A stretch of DNA of 64,000 nt from Rhizobium laguerreae (lineage in GTDB: Bacteria; Pseudomonadota; Alphaproteobacteria; Rhizobiales; Rhizobiaceae): assembly GCF_002008165.1 (NCBI RefSeq), contig NZ_MRDM01000029.1, forward strand, positions 1 through 64,000. Reading direction: 5' to 3'. Every line of letters starts with the position of its first letter. Within the stretch, counting starts at the first letter, position 1. The notes beneath the pieces are model-generated. The model worked only from the letters and a program-made list of their open reading frames with translations, was not told where the DNA came from and searched no databases. The position numbers and the translations under genes were made by a program. Shown here in pieces: positions 26,781-34,789 of the stretch.

Positions 26781-26809
26781 GTAACCGATGTTTCAGACCC
26801 ACATTGTCT
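26781..26809 (+). repeat. Outer IS66-type terminal sequence
   Basis: GTAACCGATGTTTCAGACCC followed by ACATTGTCT resembles the terminal sequence at 26853-26881, sharing GTAACCG.TGT and C.CACATTGTCT. It lies 72 bases outside the main element and in the same orientation. It is probably the left end of an earlier related insertion. Confidence 0.6.
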
Positions 26810-26852
26810 TGAGCCAGAGCCGTTGCTATCGGGAATTGCTCCTATATGCTCT

Positions 26853-26881
26853 GTAACCGGTGTGCTGACCCCACATTGTCT
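26853..26881 (+). repeat. Left terminal sequence of the IS66 element
   Basis: GTAACCGGTGTGCTGACCCC followed by ACATTGTCT is a typical IS66-family left end and precedes tnpA by 56 bases. I cannot find its inverted partner after tnpC. Confidence 0.65.
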
Positions 26882-26936
26882 GCTGTCGCCTGATCTGTGA
26901 TCGACCTTCCATGGATGAGCTATAAGGAGTTTCTCC

Positions 26937-27320
26937 ATGGAGACTACACTGGAGTTTCTCACAACCGGGAAGCCTGGACGTGAGGTTCACCGACATTGGC
27001 CTGATAAGGTCAAGGCGAAGATTGTTTCGGAAAGCTTGAGGCCTGGCACGACTGTCAATGAAGTTGCGCAGCGCTATGGATTGCGAGCCAACAGCCTTTC
27101 CACTTGGCGAACGATGGCGCGGCAGGGCAAACTGATCCTGCCAGAGCCGGAGGATGCGGTAGAGTTCGCGACGGTCATTGTCGATCCGCCTGTTTCGGAA
27201 CCGCCGCCTAAAACGGTTGGTCGCCCCGAGATCGTCCTCGGTCCCGTCACCATCCGTCTTGAGGAAGGTGCGTCTGCCGCCCGGATCGCCGCCATCGCGC
27301 GTGCCTTGGCCACGCCATGA
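26937..27320 (+). CDS. tnpA: IS66-family accessory protein TnpA
   Basis: The 127-residue product has a helix-turn-helix of the transposase-8/IS66 Orf1 type (VKAKIVSESLRPGTTVNEVA, then RYGLRANSLSTWR, about residues 23-58). A proline-rich linker and a C-terminal segment (IVLGPVTIRLEEGASAARIA) follow, as in IS66 TnpA. It probably binds the IS ends. Its stop overlaps the start of tnpB by four bases. Confidence 0.9.
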   Translation: METTLEFLTTGKPGREVHRHWPDKVKAKIVSESLRPGTTVNEVAQRYGLRANSLSTWRTMARQGKLILPEPEDAVEFATVIVDPPVSEPPPKTVGRPEIVLGPVTIRLEEGASAARIAAIARALATP

Positions 27321-27670
27321 TCTTTCCATCGAACCGAGTGCGGATCATGGTGGCAACAAAGCCGGTCGACTTCCGCAAGGGTCATGACGGATTGTCGGCG
27401 CTGGTGAAGAACGAGTTGCACAAGGACCCATTCACCGGAACGGTCTTCGTGTTCCGGTCACGCAAGGCGGACCGGTTGAAGCTGATCTACTGGGATGGCT
27501 CCGGGATCGTCATGGCCTACAAAAGGCTGGAACAGCACACGTTCACTTGGCCAGGCATCAAGGATGGATTGATGACGCTCACCCACGCCCAGTTCGAAGC
27601 GCTGTTTGCGGGTCTCGATTGGCGGCGGGTTCATGCCGTCCAGACGAGAACCCCGGAGACCATCGAATAG
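27317..27670 (+). CDS. tnpB: IS66-family protein TnpB (Orf2)
   Basis: The 117-residue product has the complete IS66 Orf2 pattern: VRIMVATKPVDFRKGHDGLS near residue 8, DPFTGTVFVFRSRKADRLKL near 37 and YKRLEQHTFTWP near 68. The protein is needed for IS66 transposition in studied elements; its biochemical role is not known. It overlaps tnpA by four bases, a sign of coupled translation. Confidence 0.92.
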   Translation: MIFPSNRVRIMVATKPVDFRKGHDGLSALVKNELHKDPFTGTVFVFRSRKADRLKLIYWDGSGIVMAYKRLEQHTFTWPGIKDGLMTLTHAQFEALFAGLDWRRVHAVQTRTPETIE

Positions 27671-27739
27671 CTGCGGCACGATGACTCAGAACTGTAAATT
27701 CCAAAGGCAAATCGGCGGGGGATTTGGTAGGTTCCGGCC

Positions 27740-29326
27740 ATGCTTGATGCCGCCGATCTTCCCGATGATGTTGCTGCTCTGAAGGCGATGCTGATCGCGG
27801 CGCAAGCACGTGAGGCAGCCAAGGACTTCGCGATAGCGAGCAAGGACGAGCACATCGCTCGTAAGGACGAGCGGATAGAGCGGCTTGAGAAGCTGGTTGC
27901 AGCATTCAAGCAGGCAGCCTTCGGACGCAAGTCCGAGAAGACCGATCCCGACCAGTTCGATCTGGCACTGGAAGACCTGGAGACGGCGATTGCTTCCATC
28001 CATGCCGAGGATGAAGCGGACGCTCCCACTGGAGACAGGATTGCCAAGCCACGCGCGATCAATCGCGGCTCCCTTCCAAAGCATCTTCCGCGTGTCGAAG
28101 AGGTGATCGAGCCGGACAGCCTGATCTGCGGCTGCGGCGGTTGCCTGCATTGCATTGGCGAGGATGTTTCCGAACGACTGGACGTGATCCCAGCACAGTT
28201 CCGTGTCATCGTCACCCGTCGCCCCAAATATGCGTGCCGTGCTTGCACAGACGGTGTCGTTCAGGCTCCGGCTCCAGCACGGCTGATCCAGGCGGGGCTG
28301 CCGACGGAAGCGACCGTCGCCCATGTCTTGGTTTCCAAATATGCCGATCATCTGCCGCTTTATCGGCAGGCGCAGATCATGGGCCGCCAGGGCATCGATC
28401 TCGACCGCTCAACACTTGCCGACTGGGTCGGTCGGGCAGCCTATGAGCTGGGGCCTGTCTTCGATGCGTTGATTGCCAACCTGAAGCGCTCGACCAAGCT
28501 GTTCATGGACGAGACCCGTGCACCGGTGCTCGATCCCGGCTCCCGCAAAACCAAGACCGGATACTTCTGGGCTCTTGCGCGAGATGACCGCCCTTGGAAT
28601 GGCGGCGCTCCACCAGGCGTGGCCTTCACCTACGCTCCCGGTCGCGGCGGGCTTCATGCCGAACGTATATTGCAGGGCTTCTCCGGCATCCTGCAGGTGG
28701 ATGGCTATGCCGGATACAACAGACTGATTGCACCAGACCGTATTGGTCCAGACATCCGCCTTGCCTATTGCTGGGCCCACGCCCGTCGCAAGCTGGTTGA
28801 GATCACCCGCAATGGAACAGCACCGATTGCCGAGGACGGCGTCAGGCGGATCGGTGAGCTGTATCGGATCGAGGCCGAACTGCGCGGCCATGATCCGGAC
28901 ACTCGACTTGCTGGACGGCAGGAACGATCAATGCCACTGGTCGCCGACATGCAGGCGTGGCTCGTCCATCACCGCGCCCGCGTCGCGACCAAATCCCCGC
29001 TTGGCGAGGCTTTGGCCTACATCGCCAAATACTGGGATGGTTTGAAGCTCTTCCTGACCGACGGCCGCATCGAGATCGACAACAACGCCGTCGAGCGGAC
29101 CATCCGGCCGATAGCCCTAAATCGCAAGAACGCACTCTTCGCAGGCCATGACGTGGGAGCGGAGAACTGGGCAACCATCGCCTCGCTCATTGAGACCTGC
29201 AAACTCAATTCCGTTGAACCGCAGGCCTATCTGGCCGCCACCCTCACCGCCATCGTCAATGGTCATAAGCAGGATCGGATCGATGAGATTCTGCCGTGGA
29301 ATTATTCGGGACGAACAAACGGCTGA
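27740..29326 (+). CDS. tnpC: IS66-family transposase TnpC
   Basis: The 528-residue protein contains an N-terminal coiled-coil (about 15-65), a zinc-finger-like CGCGGCLHCIGE near 130, and the DDE catalytic domain: LFMDETRAPVLDPG near 252, VDGYAGYN near 317, and EIDNNAVERTIRPIALNRKNALFAGHD near 445. The C-terminal DDE_Tnp_IS66_C block (TIASLIETCKLNSVEP) is present, so the gene looks complete. It starts 69 bases after tnpB. Confidence 0.93.
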   Translation: MLDAADLPDDVAALKAMLIAAQAREAAKDFAIASKDEHIARKDERIERLEKLVAAFKQAAFGRKSEKTDPDQFDLALEDLETAIASIHAEDEADAPTGDRIAKPRAINRGSLPKHLPRVEEVIEPDSLICGCGGCLHCIGEDVSERLDVIPAQFRVIVTRRPKYACRACTDGVVQAPAPARLIQAGLPTEATVAHVLVSKYADHLPLYRQAQIMGRQGIDLDRSTLADWVGRAAYELGPVFDALIANLKRSTKLFMDETRAPVLDPGSRKTKTGYFWALARDDRPWNGGAPPGVAFTYAPGRGGLHAERILQGFSGILQVDGYAGYNRLIAPDRIGPDIRLAYCWAHARRKLVEITRNGTAPIAEDGVRRIGELYRIEAELRGHDPDTRLAGRQERSMPLVADMQAWLVHHRARVATKSPLGEALAYIAKYWDGLKLFLTDGRIEIDNNAVERTIRPIALNRKNALFAGHDVGAENWATIASLIETCKLNSVEPQAYLAATLTAIVNGHKQDRIDEILPWNYSGRTNG

Positions 29327-29417
29327 GGTCTGCGGTCGGCCCGAAGCGGTCATTGCAGGAGCGGACTCGTCTGAGGTGGGATGGAAAGGCGACAGTCCGC
29401 TTTTCCGAGTTTAAGGC

Positions 29418-29966
29418 CTAGCTATCCGACATCCATATTGTCTTTTCGGCAACATACAGCATGTGCATCGCGCTCGGGTCGGTCGGCAGATAATCGGGAT
29501 GAAGAAATTCGCCGCCCTCAACTCTCGTCATCCCCAGTCGCTGCATTACAATTTCAGAACGCTTGTTCGCCAATGCGGTAAAAGCGTAAACGCGGGGCAC
29601 ATCCAAGGTGCTAAATGCATAATCGAGAACCGCGCGAGCTGCTTCGGTCGCATAACCCTTGCCCCAATAGTCGCGACCAAGTCGCCATCCCACCTCTAAA
29701 GCCGGACCGAATGGAAAAACAGCTCCGAGCCAATGCAGGCCAACTGCGCCGATCAACGAGCCGTCATCGATACGCTCGGCAGCCCAGAAAGTTGGCTCGC
29801 CGCCTTCGGAAAGACGCGTCAGTTGGTCAACAACATCGCTGGTCTCAGACGCAGTCTTCGTGCCGCCGAGGAACAGCATTACGTGAGGATCAGCATGGAT
29901 TACGCTCAGCAAGGGCTTATCCGCCTCTCGCCAATCCCTCAGCTTCAACCGGTCTGTTTCAATCAT
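29418..29966 (-). CDS. GNAT N-acetyltransferase, RimJ/RimL type
   Basis: The 182-residue product starts MIETDRLKLRDWREADKP and has the RimJ/RimL features: VMLFLGGTKTASE near residue 30, LEVGWRLGRDYWGKGYATEA near 90 (acetyl-CoA loop) and FTALANKRSEIVMQRLGM near 130. AGGGA five bases before the ATG at 29966 selects this start over in-frame codons upstream. It would acetylate an amino group of a protein or small molecule; the target is unknown. It lies between two IS66-derived sequences and may have been carried in. Confidence 0.85.
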   Translation of the reverse strand: MIETDRLKLRDWREADKPLLSVIHADPHVMLFLGGTKTASETSDVVDQLTRLSEGGEPTFWAAERIDDGSLIGAVGLHWLGAVFPFGPALEVGWRLGRDYWGKGYATEAARAVLDYAFSTLDVPRVYAFTALANKRSEIVMQRLGMTRVEGGEFLHPDYLPTDPSAMHMLYVAEKTIWMSDS

Positions 29967-30258
29967 TCTTTCCCTCATAGCGAACAGGCTTATCCCCGCT
30001 GCCACAATATCATCGTGCCCTCCGCAAGTCCCATTCTCAATTTATCAAGCGGCAGCTTTTGGGACTTCCCACGGATTGAATGACCGGAACCGCGTCAGGA
30101 ATGGTCTTCCATGAACGGTTCGAGGAGGTCCGCAATTGGCTCATTCTTGCCACCAATGTCGTAGCGGCATTTTTCGGAATGGCAAACCGAGCTTGGTCAA
30201 TGTGCGAGGAAAACACCGCTTACTATGCTCTGTTCGCGGCAAGAGATTCAGATTTCAG

Positions 30259-30702
30259 ATGTCCAGAAGAAACCAGTTTAACGGGATTTGCCACGACATC
30301 CTCGGAACGTTTGTTAGCCGGTACAACGATCACGATGGTTATTGGTCCTTGGGCCAGTACGTTGCGCTCCTCGAACGTCTAGGCGAAAGCCAACTTCAGC
30401 TCACGCTGAGGGACGCGACTGAGGCTCCTGACAATCGCGTCATCGCTGCGTCAGAGAAGTATTATCGAGGCGCGGTTCTGCGAATGATGGAGGCCAATTC
30501 AATGCCGCAGGTGTGGCTCGCGAATGCAACCATCAAGGTTTCCATCGTTGCCCCAGCCAAGGTCGCTTGCGAAATTGAAATTGTTTCTGATCTCGGCAGG
30601 ACCTACCGCAGCGAGCGCACCATAACTGTTCGGCCTCATGACCCCGTCATTGAGCTGCGGAGAACAGATAGATTCGGCCCTTCCAACCAAAAAGGCCGCT
30701 AA
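30259..30702 (+). CDS. Conserved hypothetical protein
   Basis: The product (147 residues from the ATG at 30259; longer starts to 30136 are open) reads RRNQFNGICHDILGTFVSRY, then NDHDGYWSLGQYVALLERLG, and ends in strand-rich sequence. It looks like a folded cytoplasmic protein of a type I recall from rhizobia, but without known function. No membrane segment is present. Its 3' end touches an IS66 remnant, whose insertion may have replaced the original terminus. Confidence 0.6.
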   Translation: MSRRNQFNGICHDILGTFVSRYNDHDGYWSLGQYVALLERLGESQLQLTLRDATEAPDNRVIAASEKYYRGAVLRMMEANSMPQVWLANATIKVSIVAPAKVACEIEIVSDLGRTYRSERTITVRPHDPVIELRRTDRFGPSNQKGR

Positions 30703-30920
30703 ACTTGGGCTGCTTTGTTCATCCAATTCCACGGCAATAGGTCGGCGATCTGGCTTTGCTTGTGGCCGTTCACGATGGCGGTGAGGATACTCGTCAGATA
30801 CGCAAACGGCTCGACGGCATTGAGCTTGCAGGTCTCGATCAGCGAGGCGACGGTCGCCCAGCTCTCGGCCCCGGCGTCGTGCCCGGCGAAGAGAGCATTC
30901 TTCCTGTTCAAGGCCATCCC
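30699..30920 (-). pseudogene. IS66 tnpC C-terminal remnant
   Basis: The minus strand encodes ALNRKNALFAGHDAGAESWA followed by TVASLIETCKLNAVEPFAYL and a normal C-terminus ending WMNKAAQV. It corresponds to the last 73 residues of an IS66 transposase, distinct in sequence from the full copy at 27740. The rest of the element is missing; it is in opposite orientation to the full copy. Confidence 0.88.
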
Positions 30921-30929
30921 CCGTTCATT

Positions 30930-31198
30930 CTGCCCATGTCGGCGATGAAGTCGAAGTTCATTATCGCTGGCATCCGTATTTCGGCCAAAAGGTGTCTGTT
31001 CGGCGCGTCGAAGAACGAGCGACAGGTCGGTTTTTGAAGGTTTTGGGACCGACAGGTGTCGTGATCGCGATTTCGGGGTGGATGATTGATCCTGTGGTGT
31101 GCCGCGGCATGACCATGGGAACGGCGTGCGTCGATCTTGCGGCGCTGATCGAACTGAACAGACTGGTCTCAGGCGGTGCGAAGGCGGCACTCTTCTGA
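30930..31198 (+). CDS. DUF5372-like protein of a serine-recombinase cassette (5' end uncertain)
   Basis: The plus frame reads VHYRWHPYFGQKVSVRRVEE and continues to a C-terminus ending GGAKAALF at 31198. The HYRWHPYFG block is typical of DUF5372 proteins, which occur upstream of large serine recombinases in mobile cassettes. Its beginning runs into the IS66 remnant, so the start is lost or unclear; a GTG at 30992 could serve. Function is unknown; a DNA-binding or regulatory helper is a guess from context. Confidence 0.6.
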
Positions 31199-31226
31199 GG
31201 TGAACATAGAATCACTCAGGAGGAAG

Positions 31227-31409
31227 ATGATGAGATCCCGCAACACGCTGGTGCCGGCGTCGGGCCGGCAGCTCGACCTGATATTCAAAACCCGCACGCT
31301 CGACGGACTGAGCGACAAGGATCGCAAGAAGGCGATATCAACACTGGCTTGCCTGCTGATGCAGGCGGCCGGTCTGGCCGTCGAGGAGCTCAACGATGAC
31401 CAGCACTGA
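31227..31409 (+). CDS. Small helper protein of the recombinase cassette
   Basis: The 60-residue product (MMRSRNTLVPASGRQLDLIF and on to EELNDDQH) starts after AGGAGGA and ends overlapping the recombinase start by 14 bases. Small proteins of this kind sit between DUF5372 and the recombinase in related cassettes, by recollection. The sequence SDKDRKKAISTLACLLMQAA suggests a helical protein. Function is unknown. Confidence 0.65.
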   Translation: MMRSRNTLVPASGRQLDLIFKTRTLDGLSDKDRKKAISTLACLLMQAAGLAVEELNDDQH

Positions 31410-31569
31410 TCTGATTCCGACAGCGCTACTTGAACGCAAGGCCGTCGTTTACGTTCGGCAGTCCACTCAGTCACAGGTGATGACCAATCTGGAAAGCCAG
31501 CGACGGCAGTATGATCTTGTTGACGTCGCACGACAGCGCGGCTTTCTCGACGTTGAGGTCACCTCGTGA
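31396..31569 (+). pseudogene. Serine recombinase, truncated after 57 codons
   Basis: The frame starts MTSTDLIPTALLERKAVVYV and contains YVRQSTQSQVMTNLESQRRQ, the N-terminal catalytic strand and serine of large serine recombinases (Ser of VRQS as nucleophile). Normal proteins exceed 500 residues; this one ends at 31569 where IS3-type orfB sequence begins. It cannot recombine. Confidence 0.85.
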
Positions 31570-32360
31570 ACCACAAGAGGCTCTTCCGGCTCTATCGGGA
31601 GGAGAAACTGACGGTGCGCAAGCGCGGCGGTCGCAAGCGAGCGATAGGCACGCGAGCGCCGATGCTGGTTCCGATGGTGGCCAATGATCGTTGGTCGCTA
31701 GACTTCGTGTCGGATCAGTTCACCGATGGGCGCAGATTGCGGATTCTGACCGTCGTCGATGATTGCACGAGGGAGTGCCTGGCGCTCGTCGCCGATACAT
31801 CGCTTTCCGGTCTTCGCGTCGCACGGGAGCTTGACCGGATTATCGAGGTGCGCGGCAAGCCGAGGATGATCGTCAGCGACAACGGCAGCGAGTTCACCAG
31901 CAACGCGATCTTGCAATGGGCGGACCGGACCAAGGTTGACTGGCAATACATCGCGCCTGGAAAACCGATCCAGAACGCTTTTATCGAAAGCTTCAACGGG
32001 CGGCTGCGAGACGAGTTCTTGAATGAAACTCTGTTCTCGTCGCTTGCTCATGCCCGGTCTGCGCTTTCAAACTGGCGTAGCGATTACAACGATCAACGCC
32101 CGCATTCAGGCCTTGGCTGGCTGACACCGGCCGAATTCGCTCAGACACTCAACCCGCGACGTGATGCGGTGCTGCGCAGCCGAAATGGCTCCGCACCGCA
32201 ACCCGCCGCTACCGAACCAACAACAGCAACCAAAAACCGCTGGAGCGAACTCAAAACTGGATGGGCAAGGTCAGTCGGCTTGCGGAGGGGGCAGATTTGT
32301 CAACGTCCCGAAACGCAAAAACCGCCCCCTCAGATGGGAGCGGTCAACATTTATGTTTGA
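31566..32360 (+). pseudogene. IS3-family transposase OrfB, N-terminally truncated
   Basis: From VNHKRLFRLYREEKLTVRKR onward the frame matches the integrase core of IS3-family OrfB. The DDE residues are visible in WSLDFVSDQF, RMIVSDNGSEF and FIESFNGRLRDEF. The first 60 or so residues of OrfB and all of OrfA are missing. True family sequence probably ends near 32270; the last 30 codons read through non-coding DNA. The junction with the recombinase fragment is abrupt at about 31560. Confidence 0.85.
32317..32344 (-). terminator. Terminator downstream of the tRNA fragment
   Basis: Read on the minus strand, ACCGCTCCC pairs with GGGGGCGGT and is followed by TTTTT. It lies about 20 bases after the CCA end of the tRNA fragment at 32363-32394, as expected for the native terminator of that tRNA. 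Confidence 0.65.
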
Positions 32361-32362
32361 AC

Positions 32363-32394
32363 TGGTTGCGGGGGCACGATTTGAACCTGCGGCC
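32363..32394 (-). pseudogene. 3' fragment of an initiator tRNA-Met gene
   Basis: On the minus strand the 32 bases GGCCGCAGGTTCAAATCGTG plus CCCCCGCAACCA match the T-arm, acceptor strand and CCA of a rhizobial initiator tRNA, with one change in the T stem (C to G). The 5' half is absent. Such 3' fragments are usual leftovers at one end of an element integrated into a tRNA gene. Confidence 0.7.
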
Positions 32395-32432
32395 AGGTAA
32401 TACCAGGATGGCCACGAGGGCTGGAAAGCAAA

Positions 32433-32464
32433 AAGGGCGCTCGACCCTTGCGGGGAGCGCCCTT
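32433..32464 (-). terminator. Hairpin terminator for minus-strand transcription
   Basis: AAGGGCGCTC and GAGCGCCCTT form a 10-base stem; on the minus strand it is followed by a T run. It could terminate the small gene at 32603-32785. Confidence 0.65.
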
Positions 32465-32602
32465 ATCCTGTCGGACACGAGCAGCTCGACGACGTCGATA
32501 CCGCGCGCATCCATTTTTCAGGCAGGACGGGTATATGGACCCTTTCGGCCGGGGTTTCAAGAGGCGGTTCCGCGGTTCTACACGATAATCGACCATGGTC
32601 GA

Positions 32603-32785
32603 TCAGGAGGCGACCCCGGTGATCGGATTGACCACGGGTCGTTCGCTTTTGTCCCTGACCCCAGCCGGCTGCACCACAGGCGGCGCCATCGATTCCGCGT
32701 CGGCGGGCTCCGGTTTTTCTGGAACGGCGCCGACATCCTTGGGTCGCCGCTGCTCGGGCTTTACGTTTTGATCGTTCGTCGACAT
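32603..32785 (-). CDS. Small proline-rich hypothetical protein
   Basis: The 60-residue product begins MSTNDQNVKPEQRRPKDVGA and is rich in Pro, Glu and Lys with no hydrophobic segment, so it is probably disordered. AAAGGAGA lies seven bases before the ATG at 32785, which supports translation. No family is recognised. It is divergent from the alpha/beta hydrolase gene, 70 bases away. Confidence 0.6.
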   Translation of the reverse strand: MSTNDQNVKPEQRRPKDVGAVPEKPEPADAESMAPPVVQPAGVRDKSERPVVNPITGVAS

Positions 32786-32855
32786 TGTCGGTCTCCTTTC
32801 AAGGAAGAAGTCACGGCCGTCGACATGGTTCCGGCGATGGGATGGAGGATTACCG

Positions 32856-33497
32856 ATGCTTGACCGGTTTCTGCTGCAGGGGCCACAGGATGCCCGCTTC
32901 ACGATCCTTCTGGCCCATGGCGCCGGCGCGCCGATGGATTCGGCATCGATGACATCAGCGGCAAATGCACTAGCCGGCGTTGGCTTCCGTGTGGCCCGCT
33001 TCGAATTCGCCTATATGGCCGCCCGCCGCACCTCGGACGGTCGTAAACCGCCGCCGCGCGCCGAAACGCTCAATCCCGAATACGAGGCGGCCGTTGCCGA
33101 GCTCGGCGTCAGCGGCCCTTTGATCATCGGCGGCAAGTCGATGGGCGGCCGGGTCGCCAGCATGGTCGCCGACGATCTTCATCGTCAGGGAAAGGTCGCC
33201 GGCCTGCTCTGCCTCGGCTATCCCTTCCATCCGCCCGGCCAGCCGGAGAAGCTGCGCACCGGCCATCTCACAGGGCTGACGACGCCCGCCCTGATCTGCC
33301 AGGGAACACGCGACGAATTCGGCACGCGGGACGAGGTGCCGGGCTACGATCTGTCCGACAGGATCGAAATCCTCTGGCTCGAGGACGGCGACCACGATCT
33401 CAAGCCGCGCAAAACCATCTCCGGTTTCTCCAGTGCCGATCACCTGTCCATGATGGCGAAGGCGGCGAAGGCATGGGCCGAACGACTGCCGGTTTGA
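32856..33497 (+). CDS. Alpha/beta hydrolase, KANL3/Tex30 type
   Basis: The 213-residue protein has LLAHGAGAPMDS near residue 18 (oxyanion hole), the nucleophile elbow GGKSMGGRVASMVAD near 90, an acid in CQGTRDEFGT near 148 and histidine in LEDGDHDLKPRK near 178. This matches the KANL3/Tex30 branch of dienelactone-hydrolase-like proteins. The substrate is unknown. Its position ahead of the pca cluster could be chance. The ATG is preceded by GGATGGAGG. Confidence 0.85.
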   Translation: MLDRFLLQGPQDARFTILLAHGAGAPMDSASMTSAANALAGVGFRVARFEFAYMAARRTSDGRKPPPRAETLNPEYEAAVAELGVSGPLIIGGKSMGGRVASMVADDLHRQGKVAGLLCLGYPFHPPGQPEKLRTGHLTGLTTPALICQGTRDEFGTRDEVPGYDLSDRIEILWLEDGDHDLKPRKTISGFSSADHLSMMAKAAKAWAERLPV

Positions 33498-33542
33498 GCA
33501 TCACCATATCCCCGGCACGGCAGGCGTCTGCGGTTGCCGTTG

Positions 33543-34214
33543 TCAGGCTGCAAGCTTCCTGACATCGATGCGCCGGTCGGTGGCGGACACGGTGATTTCG
33601 AAGTGGTCGGCCTGCACCACGCCCTGAATATTGCGCGGCCGGTGGGCGACGATCGCCATTCCACCTCTCAGCCGGACACTATCATAGAGGATACCGGCAC
33701 CGCCGGTCGAACGCACCTCTTCTCCCAGCACCTGCGACGCCGCATAGCTCGTGCCGTCATAGACATCCGGCCGTAGCGTCTGCTCTCCGCGAATGTCGAG
33801 GTAGTTACCAAACAGGGTGGCCGCGTAGCTTCGATAGGTGCGCGCCATCGTCGCCACCCCGCGCGCGATGGCCTCGCGCCTGAGATGATGGCCGACCTCG
33901 GCGGCGGCCGTCTTGAGATCGTCGGCTGCGTACCAGGCGCCGAGATCGGGGCCGTTGAAACGCATTCCTCCCGGCGCGACATGCAGGAATGCCGCCATGA
34001 CAATGCTGGCATTGGCGACGCCATAAACCCATTGGTCCTCGGGAAGCCGTTGGATGCGGTCGGCGACGAGCCGGTCGTTGGTCCAACCGACGAGCTCCAT
34101 CACGGCTTGGAGATCGGCCGCCCGCGTCACCGTCTCGAAAAGCCCGATCGGCGGAAATTGCGACGGGATCAGCCGGTATGACGGACGCGGCGCCTCGGCA
34201 AATCGATCCCTCAC
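33543..34214 (-). CDS. RES-domain toxin (NAD-degrading)
   Basis: The 223-residue protein shows the conserved RES residues in order: Arg in SYRLIPS near residue 13, RFNGPD near 84, YAADDLKTAAAEVGHH near 94 with its Glu, and Ser in GGAGILYDSVRLRGG near 178. Proteins of this family (Res of ParS-Res) degrade NAD+ when free. It begins with GTG at 34214, overlapping the antitoxin stop by four bases (GTGA). This order, antitoxin first with overlap, is standard for the family. Confidence 0.9.
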   Translation of the reverse strand: MRDRFAEAPRPSYRLIPSQFPPIGLFETVTRAADLQAVMELVGWTNDRLVADRIQRLPEDQWVYGVANASIVMAAFLHVAPGGMRFNGPDLGAWYAADDLKTAAAEVGHHLRREAIARGVATMARTYRSYAATLFGNYLDIRGEQTLRPDVYDGTSYAASQVLGEEVRSTGGAGILYDSVRLRGGMAIVAHRPRNIQGVVQADHFEITVSATDRRIDVRKLAA

Positions 34215-34759
34215 CGGAAGACGATGTCCGCATCTTTGTAAGGTGTGAAGGCTTCGTCGAGCATATTCGGCTGCATGTAGAGGCCGCCGCGGGCGCCGTC
34301 GAGAAACCGGCGTACGGTCATCAACCCGTCCTGGGTCCCGTTCGTCACGATATCAAGCGGCGGATGCCCGCCGAAAACCGGCGCCTGGTGCGGCGTGCGC
34401 AGCCAGGCGACGCCAGCGCGTTCATTGGAAAACAGCACGCCGAGCGCCTGATGGATGCCAAGAACGGCCGAGATGCGGGTCAGCGTATCGACATCGAGCG
34501 TGAAACCGCCGTGCTCGCGCGCCTGTTTGGCCCAATTGTGGTAGGTCGACCGGGATGGATAGCCGAGCATAAGCAGACGCTGCTCCTCGCTCAGCCCCCA
34601 GAGATCGGCGATCGCCAGAAAGGTTCGCAGGGCCGGGGCGCTCAGCCTCTTGCGGTTGGCCGGAGCAAACCGCTCCATGTCCAGCCGCTGTGGCCCCTGG
34701 TCCTCCCGTTGCTCCCGTCGCGCATGCTGCATGAAAGCCTCCTGTATTGAATTAGACAT
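34211..34759 (-). CDS. Xre/MbcA/ParS-type antitoxin
   Basis: The 182-residue protein starts MSNSIQEAFMQHARREQRED and has a Xre-like helical DNA-binding part (LRTFLAIADLWGLSEEQRLL, about residues 45-64). The MbcA/ParS toxin-binding domain at the C-terminus ends GGLYMQPNMLDEAF. It neutralises the RES toxin and should repress its own operon. The ATG at 34759 lies inside an imperfect palindrome (34752-34766), so repression could act directly on initiation. A TTG at 34783 would give a longer form but has no ribosome binding site. Confidence 0.87.
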   Translation of the reverse strand: MSNSIQEAFMQHARREQREDQGPQRLDMERFAPANRKRLSAPALRTFLAIADLWGLSEEQRLLMLGYPSRSTYHNWAKQAREHGGFTLDVDTLTRISAVLGIHQALGVLFSNERAGVAWLRTPHQAPVFGGHPPLDIVTNGTQDGLMTVRRFLDGARGGLYMQPNMLDEAFTPYKDADIVFR

Positions 34760-34766
34760 AGTCCAA
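34752..34766. promoter_or_regulatory. Imperfect palindrome over the antitoxin start
   Basis: TTAGAC-ATA-GTCCAA is symmetric at five of six arm positions and spans the antitoxin ATG. Autoregulation by the Xre antitoxin is the likely purpose, by analogy with other RES/Xre operons. Confidence 0.4.
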
Positions 34767-34789
34767 ATCTGGGCATTCACCAAGCGAAT

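Larger units (their letters stand above)
26581..26936. other. Junction between Ku operon and IS66 element
   Basis: No gene is seen. The stretch holds two related IS66-type terminal sequences (26781-26809 and 26853-26881) 72 bases apart, the second belonging to the element that follows. Confidence 0.55.
26853..29326 (+). mobile_element. IS66-family insertion sequence, right end not found
   Basis: The element carries the three standard IS66 genes (tnpA-, tnpB- and tnpC-like) in order on the plus strand. All three frames appear intact. The left end is recognisable, but a matching inverted sequence is not seen in the 90 bases after tnpC, so the copy may be truncated on the right and unable to move by itself. 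Confidence 0.85.
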
